From Anastatus disparis (lineage: Eukaryota > Arthropoda > Insecta > Hymenoptera > Eupelmidae): 64,000 nt of DNA. Location of the stretch: positions 4,277,001 to 4,341,000 of the forward strand of contig JAFFSR010000249.1 of NCBI GenBank assembly GCA_017163975.1, written 5' to 3'. The translations under genes were made by a program, and so were the position numbers. Shown here piece after piece: positions 21,770 through 32,784 of this stretch; position 1 is the first letter of the stretch, and each line of letters starts with the position of its first letter. The notes under the pieces were generated by a model. The model did no database searches. It was not told where the DNA came from and worked only from the letters and a program-made list of their open reading frames with translations.

Positions 21770-24000
21770 TTTTAACATCTATCCCATTCTTAATCTTTAT
21801 TGATGAATTGTTTTGCCTTAGCTGCCTCATAAAACAAATTGTACATCACATCATCAACAGTACGCAAAGCTTCAAAAGACGTGGCTCATTTAACATGTAA
21901 TAGTAATAACCTAGTGAAATAATGTTCTCTATCTTTCGGACTTACTAAGTACATTCTACTAACAAGGAGAGTGTTTCACCTTTGGGTCACCGTTTTTGCT
22001 CAAATTTTGGGAATGTTTTGTGGATGCAGAAATATGAAGAAATTCAAAATTTTAGAGGCCAATGCTCAATATTTCCCCAGTTACAGGCCATTGAAGAAAA
22101 TCACTAAAAAAGTTACTAGATTTTCAAACGCTTTTAGTTTCTCAGCATTATTAGCTAGAAGCTTCACCCTTTTTTAAAATGAAAGCTGAGCTCAAATCCT
22201 TTCGAAATAGTAATTATAGCATATCGAAATATTATTTTTTCCCGAAGTCAGAGCGTAATAAAGATTGGACCTGAATTATTTGTTTAAAACATTAATTAAT
22301 AATAAAAGCTAAAATTGGGTTCAATCTTTATTATGCTATAACTTTGGGAAAAAATAATATTTCGATATGCTATAACTACTATTTCGAAAGGATTTGAGCT
22401 TAGCTTTCATTTAAAAAAAGGTTTAAGCTTCTAGCTAATAATGCTGAGAAACTGTAAGCGTTTGAAAATCTAGTAACTTTTTTAGTGATGTTCTTCAATG
22501 GCCTGTAACTAGGGAAATATTGAGCGTTGGCCTCTAAAATTTTGGCTTTCTTTATATTTCTGCATCTAGAAACCATTCCCAAAATTTGAGCAAAAACGGT
22601 GACCCGAAGGTGAAACACTCTCCTTGTAAGTATTGATTTTCTTTTTTTTTCTGTTATTCCACTTTTTCAGTTTTTCATCATATGTATAAAAATTTGGTAT
22701 TTCTGAATAGAAGTAATTTCGTGCATCAAAATCTTCTCTATTCAATTCAAAATATGCTGTTAATGTTGTTCCCACATTTTTTGCACGATCATTTCTTCTT
22801 TTCCTTCTTTAAAAAATACGTTTTGTTGATTTTCTTCATGAACACTTAGACGTTTTATAGTATGTGAAATAACATGTAAAGGATATTCTCATAATCTGTG
22901 CATTGCTTGAGGTGGACATAAATATCGTGTATTAATGTATTGTTGGGTTTCGTCATATTCATATTCAACATTTTCACGATTGTCCTTTTGAAAAGTGTCT
23001 TTATTTTCTGATTGAAAATCTACATTGACTTGATGGATTTTAATGTATGCACAATCATGACCTTTATAACAGTATTTAAATATATATTTAATGCAGTGTA
23101 CAGTGGAACAAACTTCTACGTTTATGTGTGCATTAAATTTCAGTAATAAGTAAGGATTATAAGGAGCAACAAATCCATTATCTGGAATTCTTTCTGTAAA
23201 TTTATTTTTGAGTATTATTTTGTTTTGTTATATCTATTTTCATCCAAATTATTATTGCAAACAATAGACATAGTCTCAGTTCTTGGAGGACAATAGATTT
23301 TTGCACATCGTCGTAGTTCTTTTTCTTCTACTTTATGCATCATTTTATAGGCTTTAGCATAAGGGTTAATGTCTCTTATCAAGATATCTAAATGTTTTAT
23401 TAATGTTAAATTTATATTGAACTTATTCCGTTCAATCGTTGCCATTTCATTATCTAAAATATATAATTGTCCATATTTATGTGCTTTATCTTTATTAGGA
23501 TGTAACACATATACATTATGGTAAATTTGTCCACATATTCTAATAACTTGTGGTCCTTTACACGTCAATGTATCAAATTTGGCACCAAAATTTGCTAATG
23601 CTGAAGCATCATTGTACAACCTAACATTTCGTCGAAAATCAATAATTTCTCCCGTTAATTCAGTTGCTAAAAACTCGAATTGTTCTGGGTATAAAGGATT
23701 TTCTAACTATTCTACTTTACTTTTATGACAACAATTGAAGAAATCGTTACTTTTAGTATATTCGAAAGCAAAATGTTTTACATCACAATAAACACATGTA
23801 TTTGTCATGGAACCAATGTTATTTTCAGATATGAGATTTTCATCGAAACATATATTTGCTATACAACCAATCAGTTTTAAATTAATTTTTTCAGTTAATA
23901 TTTTTTCATTTAATTTTTTTAATTTTTTTTCTACTTTGCCCTTTATTGTTTTATCAATAACTTTGTTCAATACAATATTATGATTGTTATTATAATTATT
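21770..24000 (-). pseudogene. Helitron Rep protein relic, interrupted by a MITE
   Basis: Minus-strand segments follow Rep order. A zinc-binding block CVYCDVKHFAFE..FFNCCHKSKV lies at 23970-23707. YNDASALANFGAKF, GPQVIRICGQIYHNVYVLHP and YGQLYILDNE lie at 23619-23460. NGFVAPYNPYLLLKFNAHIN with EVCSTVHCIKYIFKYCYKG lies at about 23185-23060, then RYLCPPQAMHRL and HTIKRLSVHEENQQNVFF (about 22930-22800), TLTAYFELNREDFDARNYFY (about 22770), and, past the MITE, RMYLVSPKDREHYFTRLLLL and a TVDDVMYNLFYEAAKA-type segment (21955-21790). Between about 23215 and 23190 the catalytic HUH and Tyr region is missing: the sequence jumps from the N-terminal part straight to the PYNP block. It would have nicked DNA for rolling-circle transposition. 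Confidence 0.8.
21963..22626. mobile_element. TTA-flanked palindromic MITE, copy 1
   Basis: 664 bp, almost entirely palindromic; ends caaggagagtg and cactctccttg, flanked by taa at 21960-21962 and 22627-22629. It splits the Helitron Rep: sequence on either side resumes the Rep protein, with one slip in an A8 run beside it. Both arms translate to similar peptides, but these are mirror artefacts. A 3-bp TWA duplication is typical of PIF/Harbinger; that assignment is inference. Confidence 0.9.
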
Positions 24001-25015
24001 ATTATTGTAATTTTCATTATAATTATTGTTTTCAATTTTTAATCGTTTACACTTAATAAATAATATTTTTAATTGATAAGAATCATATTTATGTTTTCGC
24101 TTTTTTTCATCTATTGGTTTATTTATTGTAGTATCATTATTAACTTATTTATTGTCATCAATTTCTATTTGTTTACACCTTGTACGTGATTCTTTTAATT
24201 GGTAACAATCATTTTTTACTTGTGTTTTCTTAATAATATCGGCATTTTCCAATTTTTAATTTTTAATTTGTACCATTCTCTCATATTCATTATATTGTTC
24301 ACTAATAACTTCTCTATAAGTCTCTTTTTTGCGTAATTTTTCTTTTTTATGCAATTTTTTAAATTTATTAGTATCTATTTTCAACTGATTTCATTTTTTA
24401 GATCTTAATATTTTTAATTTTTTAAATATTTATTTGGTTGTTCTTCTTTCATTTTTTTGTCAGCTTTTTTTTTACGTGTAGCTTCATTTGTACGTAATTA
24501 TTCCATTTTATCAGTACCCTTTTTTATCTTTGATTTCATTTTTGTTATTTTTTTTTATATTTATTAGGTGGTTTTTCTTTAATTTTTATATAATCTTCTT
24601 TTATACGTAAAGCTTCATTTGCACGTATTTGTACCAATTAATCAATATTCATTTTTTCCTTGAATTTCAATTTTTTTATCTTAGTATTTTCTAATTTTCC
24701 TTCATTTTTTCTGGTTGTTTTTTTTAATTTTTATATAAGCTTCTTTATTGCGTAAAGCCTTATTCGCACGTATTTGTTCCAATTTATCAGTACCCATTGT
24801 TTCCTTGAATTGCCATTTTGTTCTCTTGATATTTTCTAATTTCTGTTTATATTTATTTAGTTGTCCTTTTTCATTTTCATATAAGCTTTTTTCTTACGTA
24901 AAGTTTTTTGAACGCGTCTTAGTTCTGATTTATCATTACTTTTCGTTCTTGCATTTTCATAATAATGTCTTTTTTTGAAATTTTTTTATATTTATGTGAT
25001 GTTTCTGTTACCATT
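24000..25015 (-). pseudogene. Lys/Asn-rich N-terminal region upstream of the Helitron Rep finger
   Basis: Minus strand encodes repetitive, strongly basic peptides (KKTQVKNDCYQLKESRTRCK; KLKIENNNYNENYNNN) with many stops, leading into the zinc-finger block at 23970. Helitron Rep proteins often start with Arg/Lys-rich repeats, so this is probably the same protein's N-terminus, but no single motif proves it. Confidence 0.4.
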
Positions 25016-25020
25016 TTTCT

Positions 25021-25425
25021 AATAACGGGATGTCAGAGCTGCAGCAATTGAGTTTTGCTTTTTTTATTTCATCAATATCTCTTTAAATTCATAAATTAAA
25101 CAAATATAACGACTTGTCCGCACTAAAGCTATATTAATACAATCAATTTTGTCAAAATAAAAAATCATTTGGACTTGTTATTTTTTTATAAGCTTGGTTT
25201 GGAAATTAAATATCAAACTCGATAAACCTAACCTCAAAATACGATACATTGAAAGTTTTTATTATAACTTTATATGTATAATATTTTGGTGGATTTCTTG
25301 AGATTTCCGCACTAGAGTTTAATCTTACAAATTATTACTTTGTAGCAAAAAAACTCGATTAAACACATCGTTTATTTATAAGTAAGGATTGGAAATATTA
25401 TTAGAAGGCAGGCAGTTTCGTCATG
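25021..25425. mobile_element. MITE family with cgggatgtcRgagctgc end, copy A
   Basis: About 400 bp, about 90% like 60632-61035 by eye. The left end cgggatgtcagagctgcag and the reverse complement of the right end (catgacgaaactgc) form imperfect inverted termini. It lies inside the Helitron region, between the protease-like ORF and the Rep. Confidence 0.75.
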
Positions 25426-25576
25426 TTTCAAGTCCTAATAAAAATAAAGCTTCTTTTTCATCTATTTCTTTCAATTCTTTTTTTTCTTCATTTAATTTAA
25501 TCTCAACTGTGCTAATTTTATTATCGTTATAATTTAAGTGGATATCATCGTTTCCCATTATATCATTATCTGGTTT

Positions 25577-26374
25577 TTAAAAATTTGTATCTGAAATGTC
25601 ATTGTCGATTTCTATAAAAATTGTTTCATGATTCGAATTCTTTTGTTTATGATACATTCCTATGATCTTTTTTTGTTCTGCCAATAAATGCATTTGTGAG
25701 TTTTTTTCTAATAGTTCAAGCTCGGCGAAATGTGAATTTAATGGTATTTGATTTAGACGTTGCTCATGACAAAAACTCCTCCTGATCATGTCCGGTGAAT
25801 TATCGTAATTAATAGTTGCATTATTATAATTTTGTAAAACTGGAAACATTTTTAGTTTTTGCGTTTTAAAAATTCTTGATAAACGTAATCGCATTTGAGA
25901 AACATCATATCTTAAACAACATGGACCTAAATTATAAAGTATTGCAATAGCAAAAACAATTGCAAAAACGCCATAGTCATAATTATCTGTTTTTGATTGT
26001 ACTGTTTCGAATACTATGCTCAATTCTGATTTGTTCGGAAATAATCTGATTATATAAATCTTATGCTCATCTTGTAGATATTTAAGATTCAAACTGTCAT
26101 ATATATGAATTACCTTATTATTATAATACACACAAATCCGGTGACCCTTTTCTAAATTTCTGGAAAATAATAACTGTATAAATTCTCCATCAATCGATAC
26201 TGATTTAATATATTGTGGTCTTTGAATAAGTGAAGATAATTGCATGTTAAATGAGTTGTACCGGTTTGAAATATTATTTAATTCTAATATATGAATATCA
26301 GTTATTATGAAAGCAATTCCACTATACAATTCCTGTTCTTTAACAATCAATTTATCTTTTTCAGTCAAAACCAT
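25577..26374 (-). pseudogene. Helitron-associated Ulp1-like cysteine protease, active site lost
   Basis: The 265-codon open frame resembles C48/Ulp1-type proteases found as uncharacterised proteins with arthropod Helitrons. Catalytic positions in order: His78 in KGHRIC (family usually HW, here HR), Asp93 in IYDSLN, Gln126 in VQSK. The nucleophile position 134 reads DYG instead of DCG (codon TAT, complement of 25973-25975). Downstream GVFAIVFAIAIL and LRYDVSQMRLRLSRIF match the family C-terminal helices. With Tyr for Cys and Arg for Trp it should be inactive, although the frame is intact. It sits upstream of the Lys-rich region and Rep on the same strand, as if one transcription unit. The ATG at 26374 is the only good start; the N-terminus is probably shortened. 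Confidence 0.65.
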
Positions 26375-26611
26375 TATTGAAAATTAAAATTCTCTTAAGA
26401 ATTTTAATTTAATAAACTTGTTTCAAAAATTTTCACAAAAGAATTGCTTTTATATTAACTAATTTAATTTACTGCCTTTTTACTTTAAAAGCTGAAAAAT
26501 AAAAGAAATTATGAAAAATGCTATGGATTAATTGTTATATGATAAATAAATAATAATAAAATTTGTAAAAATAATACAACGATAAAAAATGGTTATTTTC
26601 AGCAATTATAC

Positions 26612-26615
<4 letters not shown>

Positions 26616-26683
<68 letters not shown>

Positions 26684-26684
26684 T
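26616..26684 (+). repeat. (TA)n microsatellite
   Basis: About 33 TA units, ending at a GC-rich junction (ctacagggtaccccccct). From here to 27650 AT-rich DNA with no supported gene. Confidence 0.95.
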
Positions 26685-27654
26685 ACAGGGTACCCCCCCT
26701 GCTCGCTCCGCTCGCCAACCCCCTATTTGTTATTTAGGTTACATTATCTTTATTTTTTTATTTGTATTTTTACTGTAAAAATATAATTATTAAAATATAT
26801 TAAGTTATACTCAAAAATATATTTAAATATTTATTACAAACCTATTTTTGTTTTCCTTATTTATATGGTGTTATATAATAAAAGTTTTTATCGTTTATAT
26901 AGAACCAATTTTCATAAATAATAATATCTTATGAATGTCCGTAGCATTAATAAATTTTTGTTTTTTTACCTAAATTATTAAATTTATAAAGTTTGTATTA
27001 TAAATATATTTCTATATTTTCCACACCACCTAGTATTTTTAAATACCGAGGTATATATGTAGGTGCGTTTTTTTAGTGGTTTCCCCAGGAGACCTATTTC
27101 CACTCACATTTTTAAAAAATGTTTTTTTTTTAATAAATAAATAAAAAAAATAATTTTTTTATTTATATATTAAAAATAAAAAATAACATCTTTTAAATAT
27201 GTTCGCTAAAATATAGAATATTAAAAATAATATGTATATTGAATTTAATATATTTAAATATACAAAAAAATATTACTTAAACTTACTATTAAACAGTATT
27301 TAGAAATTCAAAAATTTTTATAATTCATAAATTTAGAATATTAAAAAAATTTTACCTATTTCTATTATGACTAAAAATTTTGAAAACAGAAATTAAAAAA
27401 TTTTGTATGTATTATCCTTTTTTTTTGTCAATATACTTAGAATTTTTCTCATCTTTTTGTTCTAATTTTTGTAAATATTGTAAAATTATTTAATATAATT
27501 GTTTATAAAATTTTATATAATTTTTCACTTACTTTTATAAATAAAAAATAATATTTCTGGAAAATACTTCTTGGAATTTTTATATGTAATATTAATTATA
27601 TATACATAATTCATACATATATTTTGTATAAAAATAAATTATTTTTTAGCATGT

Positions 27655-27885
27655 AAATTTTTGTTTCCTATTAGATTTCGTACTGAAATTTTTCTTACAA
27701 TAAATACATAATTCCTTTTTTTGTACGTGAGTTCTTTCATGTCTTCTAATACTTTTAATTTTAATAAATAAGCCACATGTTCTACAACTTATAGTTTTAA
27801 CATGAATTCTATTTATATTTCTAAAAATTCAGATGTAGAATAAGAATTTTTGCAAAACGGGCATTGAAATACATCCATTTTTCCT
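27655..27885 (-). pseudogene. Two-finger C2H2-like zinc-finger relic
   Basis: Minus strand from ATG near 27885: MDVFQCPFCKNSY, a frameshift near 27820, then INRIH, SCRTCGLFIKIKSIRRHERTH and a third pair ELCIYCKKNFS. CxxC and HxxxH spacings fit classical fingers or finger halves. Short, very AT-rich and frameshifted. It lies on the same strand as, and between, the Helitron helicase and protease relics; whether it belonged to a Helitron is unknown. Confidence 0.4.
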
Positions 27886-28559
27886 ATTAATATTAAGTTT
27901 AAACATTAATTTTCATAAATTAATAATTTTATAAAAAACTTGGGAAACATTTTAATTATATTTTATATATGGGGATTTATAATTTTATTTAAGTTTAATT
28001 TTATTCTGTTTCTATTATATTTTAAAAAAAATAAAATATAATAAGCATAACACATTTAATAATTTACATCAATGACTTTTTAGGGGTCCACCTTTGCTTT
28101 ATTTGACATTTTCATTGATTGCAATTTTCTGATGTGAAAGAGAGAGAAAAAGAAAGAGTCTACTAATTCTTTACTTAGCTGCCTACCCGACACTGAAGTG
28201 GCTTTTGCTGATCGCTTGCTCTACGCACGCACTAATATTCACAGTGAAAAATTTGTTAGCTTTTGTCGACAAAAACCGCATCATGAGTAGCGCGGCTCAC
28301 GAAACAGCTACCACTCCGATATTTTCGACTAATTACTTTCTGAAAGCTATGCAGAAACTGTTTTAGCTTTCAATTTAATTTAAAACAAGTTTTACAAAAG
28401 AAAAAAATCTTTAATTTTAGTGAAATAAAAATAAAATACCCTTTAAGTGAATCAAATTTACACAACAAAATCAAATTTAAAAATCAATTAATCGTTAAAA
28501 TTAAATGAAATGAATTAATAAAAATGGTAAGAATTTAAATAAATTATTTATTGAAAATT

Positions 28560-30075
28560 TCCGCCCAAACAATGTTATCTATTTTTGATGTATCATCTAA
28601 ATTATTTTGAATATAAATATTATTAAAAGTCTTACATCTTCACAAAGCAACGTACAATTGACCATGTAAAAACAATGGTCTTCTTATAAATAAGCTTACA
28701 TTATCGAAACTTTAACCTTGTGGTTTATTTATAGTTATTGCAAATGCTAATATAATTGGAAATTGTTTTCTGTAAAGAATAAATGGTAATGAAGAATTAT
28801 TTCCTGTATTTAAAGTAATTTTTGGAATAAAAACTTTATTTCTACTTTCATCGCCTGTTATTATTTCAGCTTCAATATTATGTTTATATAAATTTATAAT
28901 TTTCAATCGTGTACCATTACATAATCCTTCCGATATACTTGAATTTCTTAACAACATTACTATAGCATTAACTTTTAAATTAATTTATGAGGTGGTAAAC
29001 CTTCTTTAATTTTATTTAAAAATTCTATTTGGTAATTCAAATGAATGTTATCATCAGTTTGATCAACACTTTTATGCGTAGCGTAATCAATACTATAATA
29101 TGTTTCAGTTTTTCCATTTAATAAATTTAATACTTTCTTATTTAAATTATCAATATCTTCATTATGAGGAGCTAATATAATTTTTTCTTTGCAACAATTT
29201 TTATTAATATTTGAATAAATTTTAGAACAAATATCGTTAGTTTGTAATTTGTTTGGAATTACGAAAGGGTTTATTTTGCCATCACCAATTTGTAATAGAA
29301 ATTAAGCAAATTTTTTATTTTTAGATCGAATATTTTTTTGTTAATTTTAATATACTAAAAAATTGCCATAAATATGAACTTTTTATTGTTTCTTCTATAA
29401 TTAAATTTTTATTTCCATGTTTAACAACTGGTAAAATCTGTCGAAAATCACCACCTAAAATAATTAATTTTCCACCAAAAAGAAAACTATTACAAACATC
29501 TTTTAATGTATTATTAACTATTTCTAATGCTTTTTTGGAATCATTGATGCTTCATCCCATATTATTATATCAGCTTCTCTTAATTTTTTTTTATCTGAAT
29601 GTAATTCTAAAAATGCATTTTTAATTGTATTTAAATTTAAAGGTGATCTAAAAGTCTTATGACTTGTCATTGTCATTCCTTTAGGTAATAAAGTAGATGC
29701 AATACCAGTCCAAGCCATAGACAAAATTTAATTATTAATTGATATAAAATAAAATATTAAAGTCTTATATAAAAAAGTTTTTCCTGTTCCTCCAGGACCA
29801 TCAATAAAATATATTTTTTTATTATCTTTTTCAGTTAGAATTTCCAAAATTAATTTTTGTTCATCGTTTAATTTATTATACATTAATTTAAAATTTTTTT
29901 TTGCTTTCTATTCCATCATGATGATTATTGTTCAAAGTAATTGAATTTATTTTTGGTTCAGGTAAACCAAAATCTTTACAAGATATATATTCATTAATAA
30001 AAATATTATTAAGTTCAAATAAAGCATTATTTTCTTTATTTTCATTAAAATCTTCAACAAAATAATTAGTAGTGG
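28560..30075 (-). pseudogene. Helitron PIF1-like helicase relic
   Basis: Segments in order on the minus strand: DFGLPEPKIN (about 29970), Walker A IDGPGGTGKTFLYKTL (29815-29770), GIASTLLPKG (about 29700), the FRSPLNL block (about 29655), Walker B ADIIIWDEASMI (about 29570-29535), GGKLIILGGDFRQILPVVKH (29480-29420), LAPHNEDIDNLN (about 29180), SEGLCNGTRLKIINL (28935-28890), FAITINKPQG (28750-28715), LYVALCR (about 28660) and NNIYIQNNL (about 28620). Stops and frameshifts separate them. This is the SF1 helicase that unwinds DNA during Helitron rolling-circle transfer. It lies upstream of Rep on the strand, the reverse of the normal Rep-then-helicase order. Confidence 0.85.
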
Positions 30076-30191
30076 AGGTTGGCGCGCTTGCGCACAGGGG
30101 GCTTGCGGAATTTCCATTTTACCATGTTTGATGTCATTTATTTTTTTAAGCAATAATTGTACATTTTATAAAATTTATCATAATAGTATAT

Positions 30192-30315
30192 TACACACCA
30201 AGGGAGGTAAAGTACTGGCGAGTCCATAGCACATATAATTGCCACCTCGAGCCGAAGGCGAGGGTGGCAAATATGTGCTATGGGCTCGCCATTTTACCTC
30301 CCGTCGTGTGTATGC
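30192..30315. repeat. GC-rich palindrome
   Basis: cacaccaagggaggtaaa pairs with ttttacctcccgtcgtgtg; ggcgagtccatagcacatat pairs with atatgtgctatgggctcgcc; inner stem ccacctcgag..gcgagggtgg. About 124 bp in AT-rich surroundings. Confidence 0.8.
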
Positions 30316-30317
30316 TA

Positions 30318-30408
30318 TTTTTCGCCATACCCGGGCCGAAAATACAACTTTTGTTTTTCGGTGCCGGGACGAAAGTTGTGCTTTCGGGCAAGGTATGGCG
30401 AAAAAATT
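30318..30408. repeat. Second palindrome abutting the first
   Basis: tttttcgccatacccgggc pairs with gggcaaggtatggcgaaaaa; inner cgaaaatacaacttttg pairs with cgaaagttgtgctttcg. Confidence 0.8.
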
Positions 30409-30424
30409 ATTAACTTAATATGTT

Positions 30425-30834
30425 GAGCCGGTCTGTGGCACAGTCGGTAAGAGCATTGGATTCATATTCTCGGGGGACCGTGGATCGAATCCCGCTCGCG
30501 GCTGTTTTTCAAGCAAGCACCTCTGTTGCATGTGCTTTGTTCCTATGAACACACTTACGAGCTCCGTCGTTAAAGGACGAAAAGTAACTCAGTTGCTTAA
30601 GGCAGCTGGCTTGCGTCCTAGTGGATCGGGGTTTTGACTCCCTGGGAAAATTGGGAAAAACAATTTTCGTAGTTTTCCGTGGGGAAGAGAATCCGAAGAA
30701 CACAAAACACAAAATAGAGAGTTTCTCGGAATAACAGAAAAAATTAATAATAAAAAGTCCCTTCGGGGCAGAAATTGATGATGGCCTATGATGAAAAATC
30801 GAAAGGCCGATTAAAGAAAAAGAAAAAAAGAAAG
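30425..30834 (+). mobile_element. tRNA-derived, probably dimeric SINE
   Basis: 410 bp between 13-bp direct repeats aacttaatatgtt (30412-30424) and aacttgatatgtt (30835-30847), one mismatch. The first tRNA-like head has A box tggcacagtcgg (30436-30447) and B box ggatcgaatcc (30482-30492). A second tRNA-like unit follows: aactcagttgcttaaggcag (30586-30606) and a B-box-like ggggttttgactccc (30628-30642). The tail is gaaa-rich. Not a functional tRNA: the head does not close a clean acceptor stem and is followed by SINE body. Confidence 0.75.
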
Positions 30835-30849
30835 AACTTGATATGTTTG

Positions 30850-31330
30850 TTCTATATATTTAAAGTAAAAGCAGTAGGTGCAAACAATAAAAATTAGCAA
30901 GAAGCTTTTTAAATAATGGAATTTGAATGAAATTGAGGATCAAAGAGGATGAGCTAAGGAGCAGCTAAGGAAGAGGAACAAAAACGTAAAATAACGTAAA
31001 ATAACACAAAAAAAAAAGGTGAAATTTGAGGATTTACCTGAGGAGGAGCAAAAATGACCTAAAATAACGTAAAAATAACGGAAAAAAGTGATGGTTTTTT
31101 CGAGGAAGAGAAAAGGAAGAGAAAATGAAGGCATGAGGAAACTCAGAAGAAGAGAAAAAGAAGAGGGGAGGAAGGGAAAAGGAAAAGAAAAGAAAGAGGA
31201 ACAAATGACGTAAAATAAGGGAAAAAAAAGAGGATCAAAATTAGGTAAGAGGATGAGGAAAAAAAGAGAAGGGGAGGACCTTGGTCGTAGAAAATTTCCT
31301 TACAACTATATAATATAGAGAGATATATAT
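30850..31330 (+). other. Purine-rich low-complexity tract
   Basis: 30930-31280 is dominated by A and G (gaggaagag, aaaataacg, ggaaaaaagag repeats). No gene seen; polyprotein-like Ser/Phe reading frames on the minus strand are artefacts. Confidence 0.6.
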
Positions 31331-31334
31331 ATTA

Positions 31335-31508
31335 GTAATATACGCAACAAGTGACGTACGAAGGAATAATATTGGCAGGGGTCAATGTTTTTTGCGCGAG
31401 CAGTAGAAAGTCGAGGGCGCGCTTGCGCACCCAAGATTTTCTGCTGCTCAAGCAAAAACCATTCAACCCTGCAAATATTTTCCCGACGTACGTCACATGT
31501 TGCGTAGA
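31335..31508. mobile_element. Palindromic MITE-like element
   Basis: tacgcaacaagtgacgtacg pairs with cgtacgtcacatgttgcgta; inner aaaNcNtgNg stems less perfect. About 174 bp. 31510-32230 holds no supported feature. Confidence 0.7.
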
Positions 31509-32232
31509 TTATTTTATGCTGTTGTAAGCCGTTAGAGGAACAATAAAATTATAAATATATAATTGAATACATTTTTTACAATTTTTCAATGTATATATCA
31601 TGAATTTATGAAATGCGAAAGAAGCAATTTCGTAAAATTTAAAGAAGCGTGGAACAGACAGCCTCGTCTGCGCGCGCAAGCGCCACATGTTGTCGCGTGA
31701 CGCTTCGAGAAACAAAGCAAGCGATACTTACTGTATTGAGATACACAAATTTTTAATTCACAATTATTTTAATATTTTTCTTTGATTTACTAAATATGAT
31801 AGATACATCTGTTTATAAAATCTTTTCTTCTGTTATGTTTGTTTGTACTTGTAAATATGAATGTACAAACTTATAACTGAAAAGTTTTAAAATTTTATTA
31901 TTTCTGTTACAATTTTACAAGTTTTATGTTTATTCTATTTTTGTCACCGCATCACTTTTACTGTGATTTTTTTTCACTATTAACTCTAAATTTTATTATT
32001 AATAAATCATTATGAACCATTATTTATTTTATGTATATTTAAAAAAATGTATTTAATACGAAAAAGACCATCATGAAATTTGAATAAACGCGGGACTTAA
32101 CTATGCGGCGCCGATCGTCTAACGCGCCTGTTTATGTTCTCAAGTTTACACTACTATCCTTTCCAAACACATCGGCGCTCACTTAGTACTAAAGAGTTTA
32201 GTTGTATCCCACTTACTATAGCATATTGAGTA

Positions 32233-32277
32233 TTTCCCCGGGGATATATTACTTGTTCATATATCCACGGGGAAATA
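32233..32277. repeat. Hairpin
   Basis: tatttccccggggatatat and atatatccacggggaaata around ctt/gtt loop bases: a strong 19-bp stem with one mismatch. Confidence 0.7.
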
Positions 32278-32411
32278 AGCTGACAGCAAATCTACTTTAG
32301 TACAAAATATCACAAACAAAATACAGCGGCGCTGCGAGCGCAACTATAAGAGACCTCAATACCCATTTGACTAGCCTACTACATACGACGCCCTCTACTG
32401 CTTACTACAGC

Positions 32412-32413
<2 letters not shown>

Positions 32414-32470
<57 letters not shown>
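32414..32470 (+). repeat. (TA)n microsatellite
   Basis: Pure TA run adjoining the dispersed repeat that begins tgggacac. Confidence 0.95.
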
Positions 32471-32473
<3 letters not shown>

Positions 32474-32757
32474 GACACTTCTTACCAACTGGAAGAGCAA
32501 AAAAATAAAAATCGCTGAAACTCTAAGAATATATTCTGTCTGTTACCCAAAATGTGTAAACAAATTTTCAAGGATTCAGATTAGAAGGATCAAGAGCCAT
32601 AGATCCTTGAAATTTGGAAATTTTTCAAAATTTTGGAAAAGTACCAACTTTATGATTTTTTTTCTGAAAATCCTAATTTTTTAGAGAGAAATTCATAATA
32701 ATACTTCTTGTTGTAAATGAAGAGAAAAGTTAGCATGATTCTTCACAGACCTAAATT
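32471..32757 (+). repeat. Dispersed repeat, copy 1
   Basis: About 285 bp, found inverted at 48925-49210: gggacacttcttaccaactg, aatatattctgtctgttaccc, atccttgaaatttggaaat and gcatgattcttcacagacct all have counterparts there. The tgggaca side joins a TA array in both copies. Confidence 0.75.
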
Positions 32758-32784
32758 TTGAAGTTTTCTATTGGTTCTTACATG

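Noticed and set aside
21971..22618. Similar ORFs on both strands (VTVFAQILGM...)
   Set aside because: Mirror products of the palindromic MITE arms, with no conservation of protein features.
30424..30505. Functional tRNA gene
   Set aside because: Part of a 410-bp SINE with target duplications.
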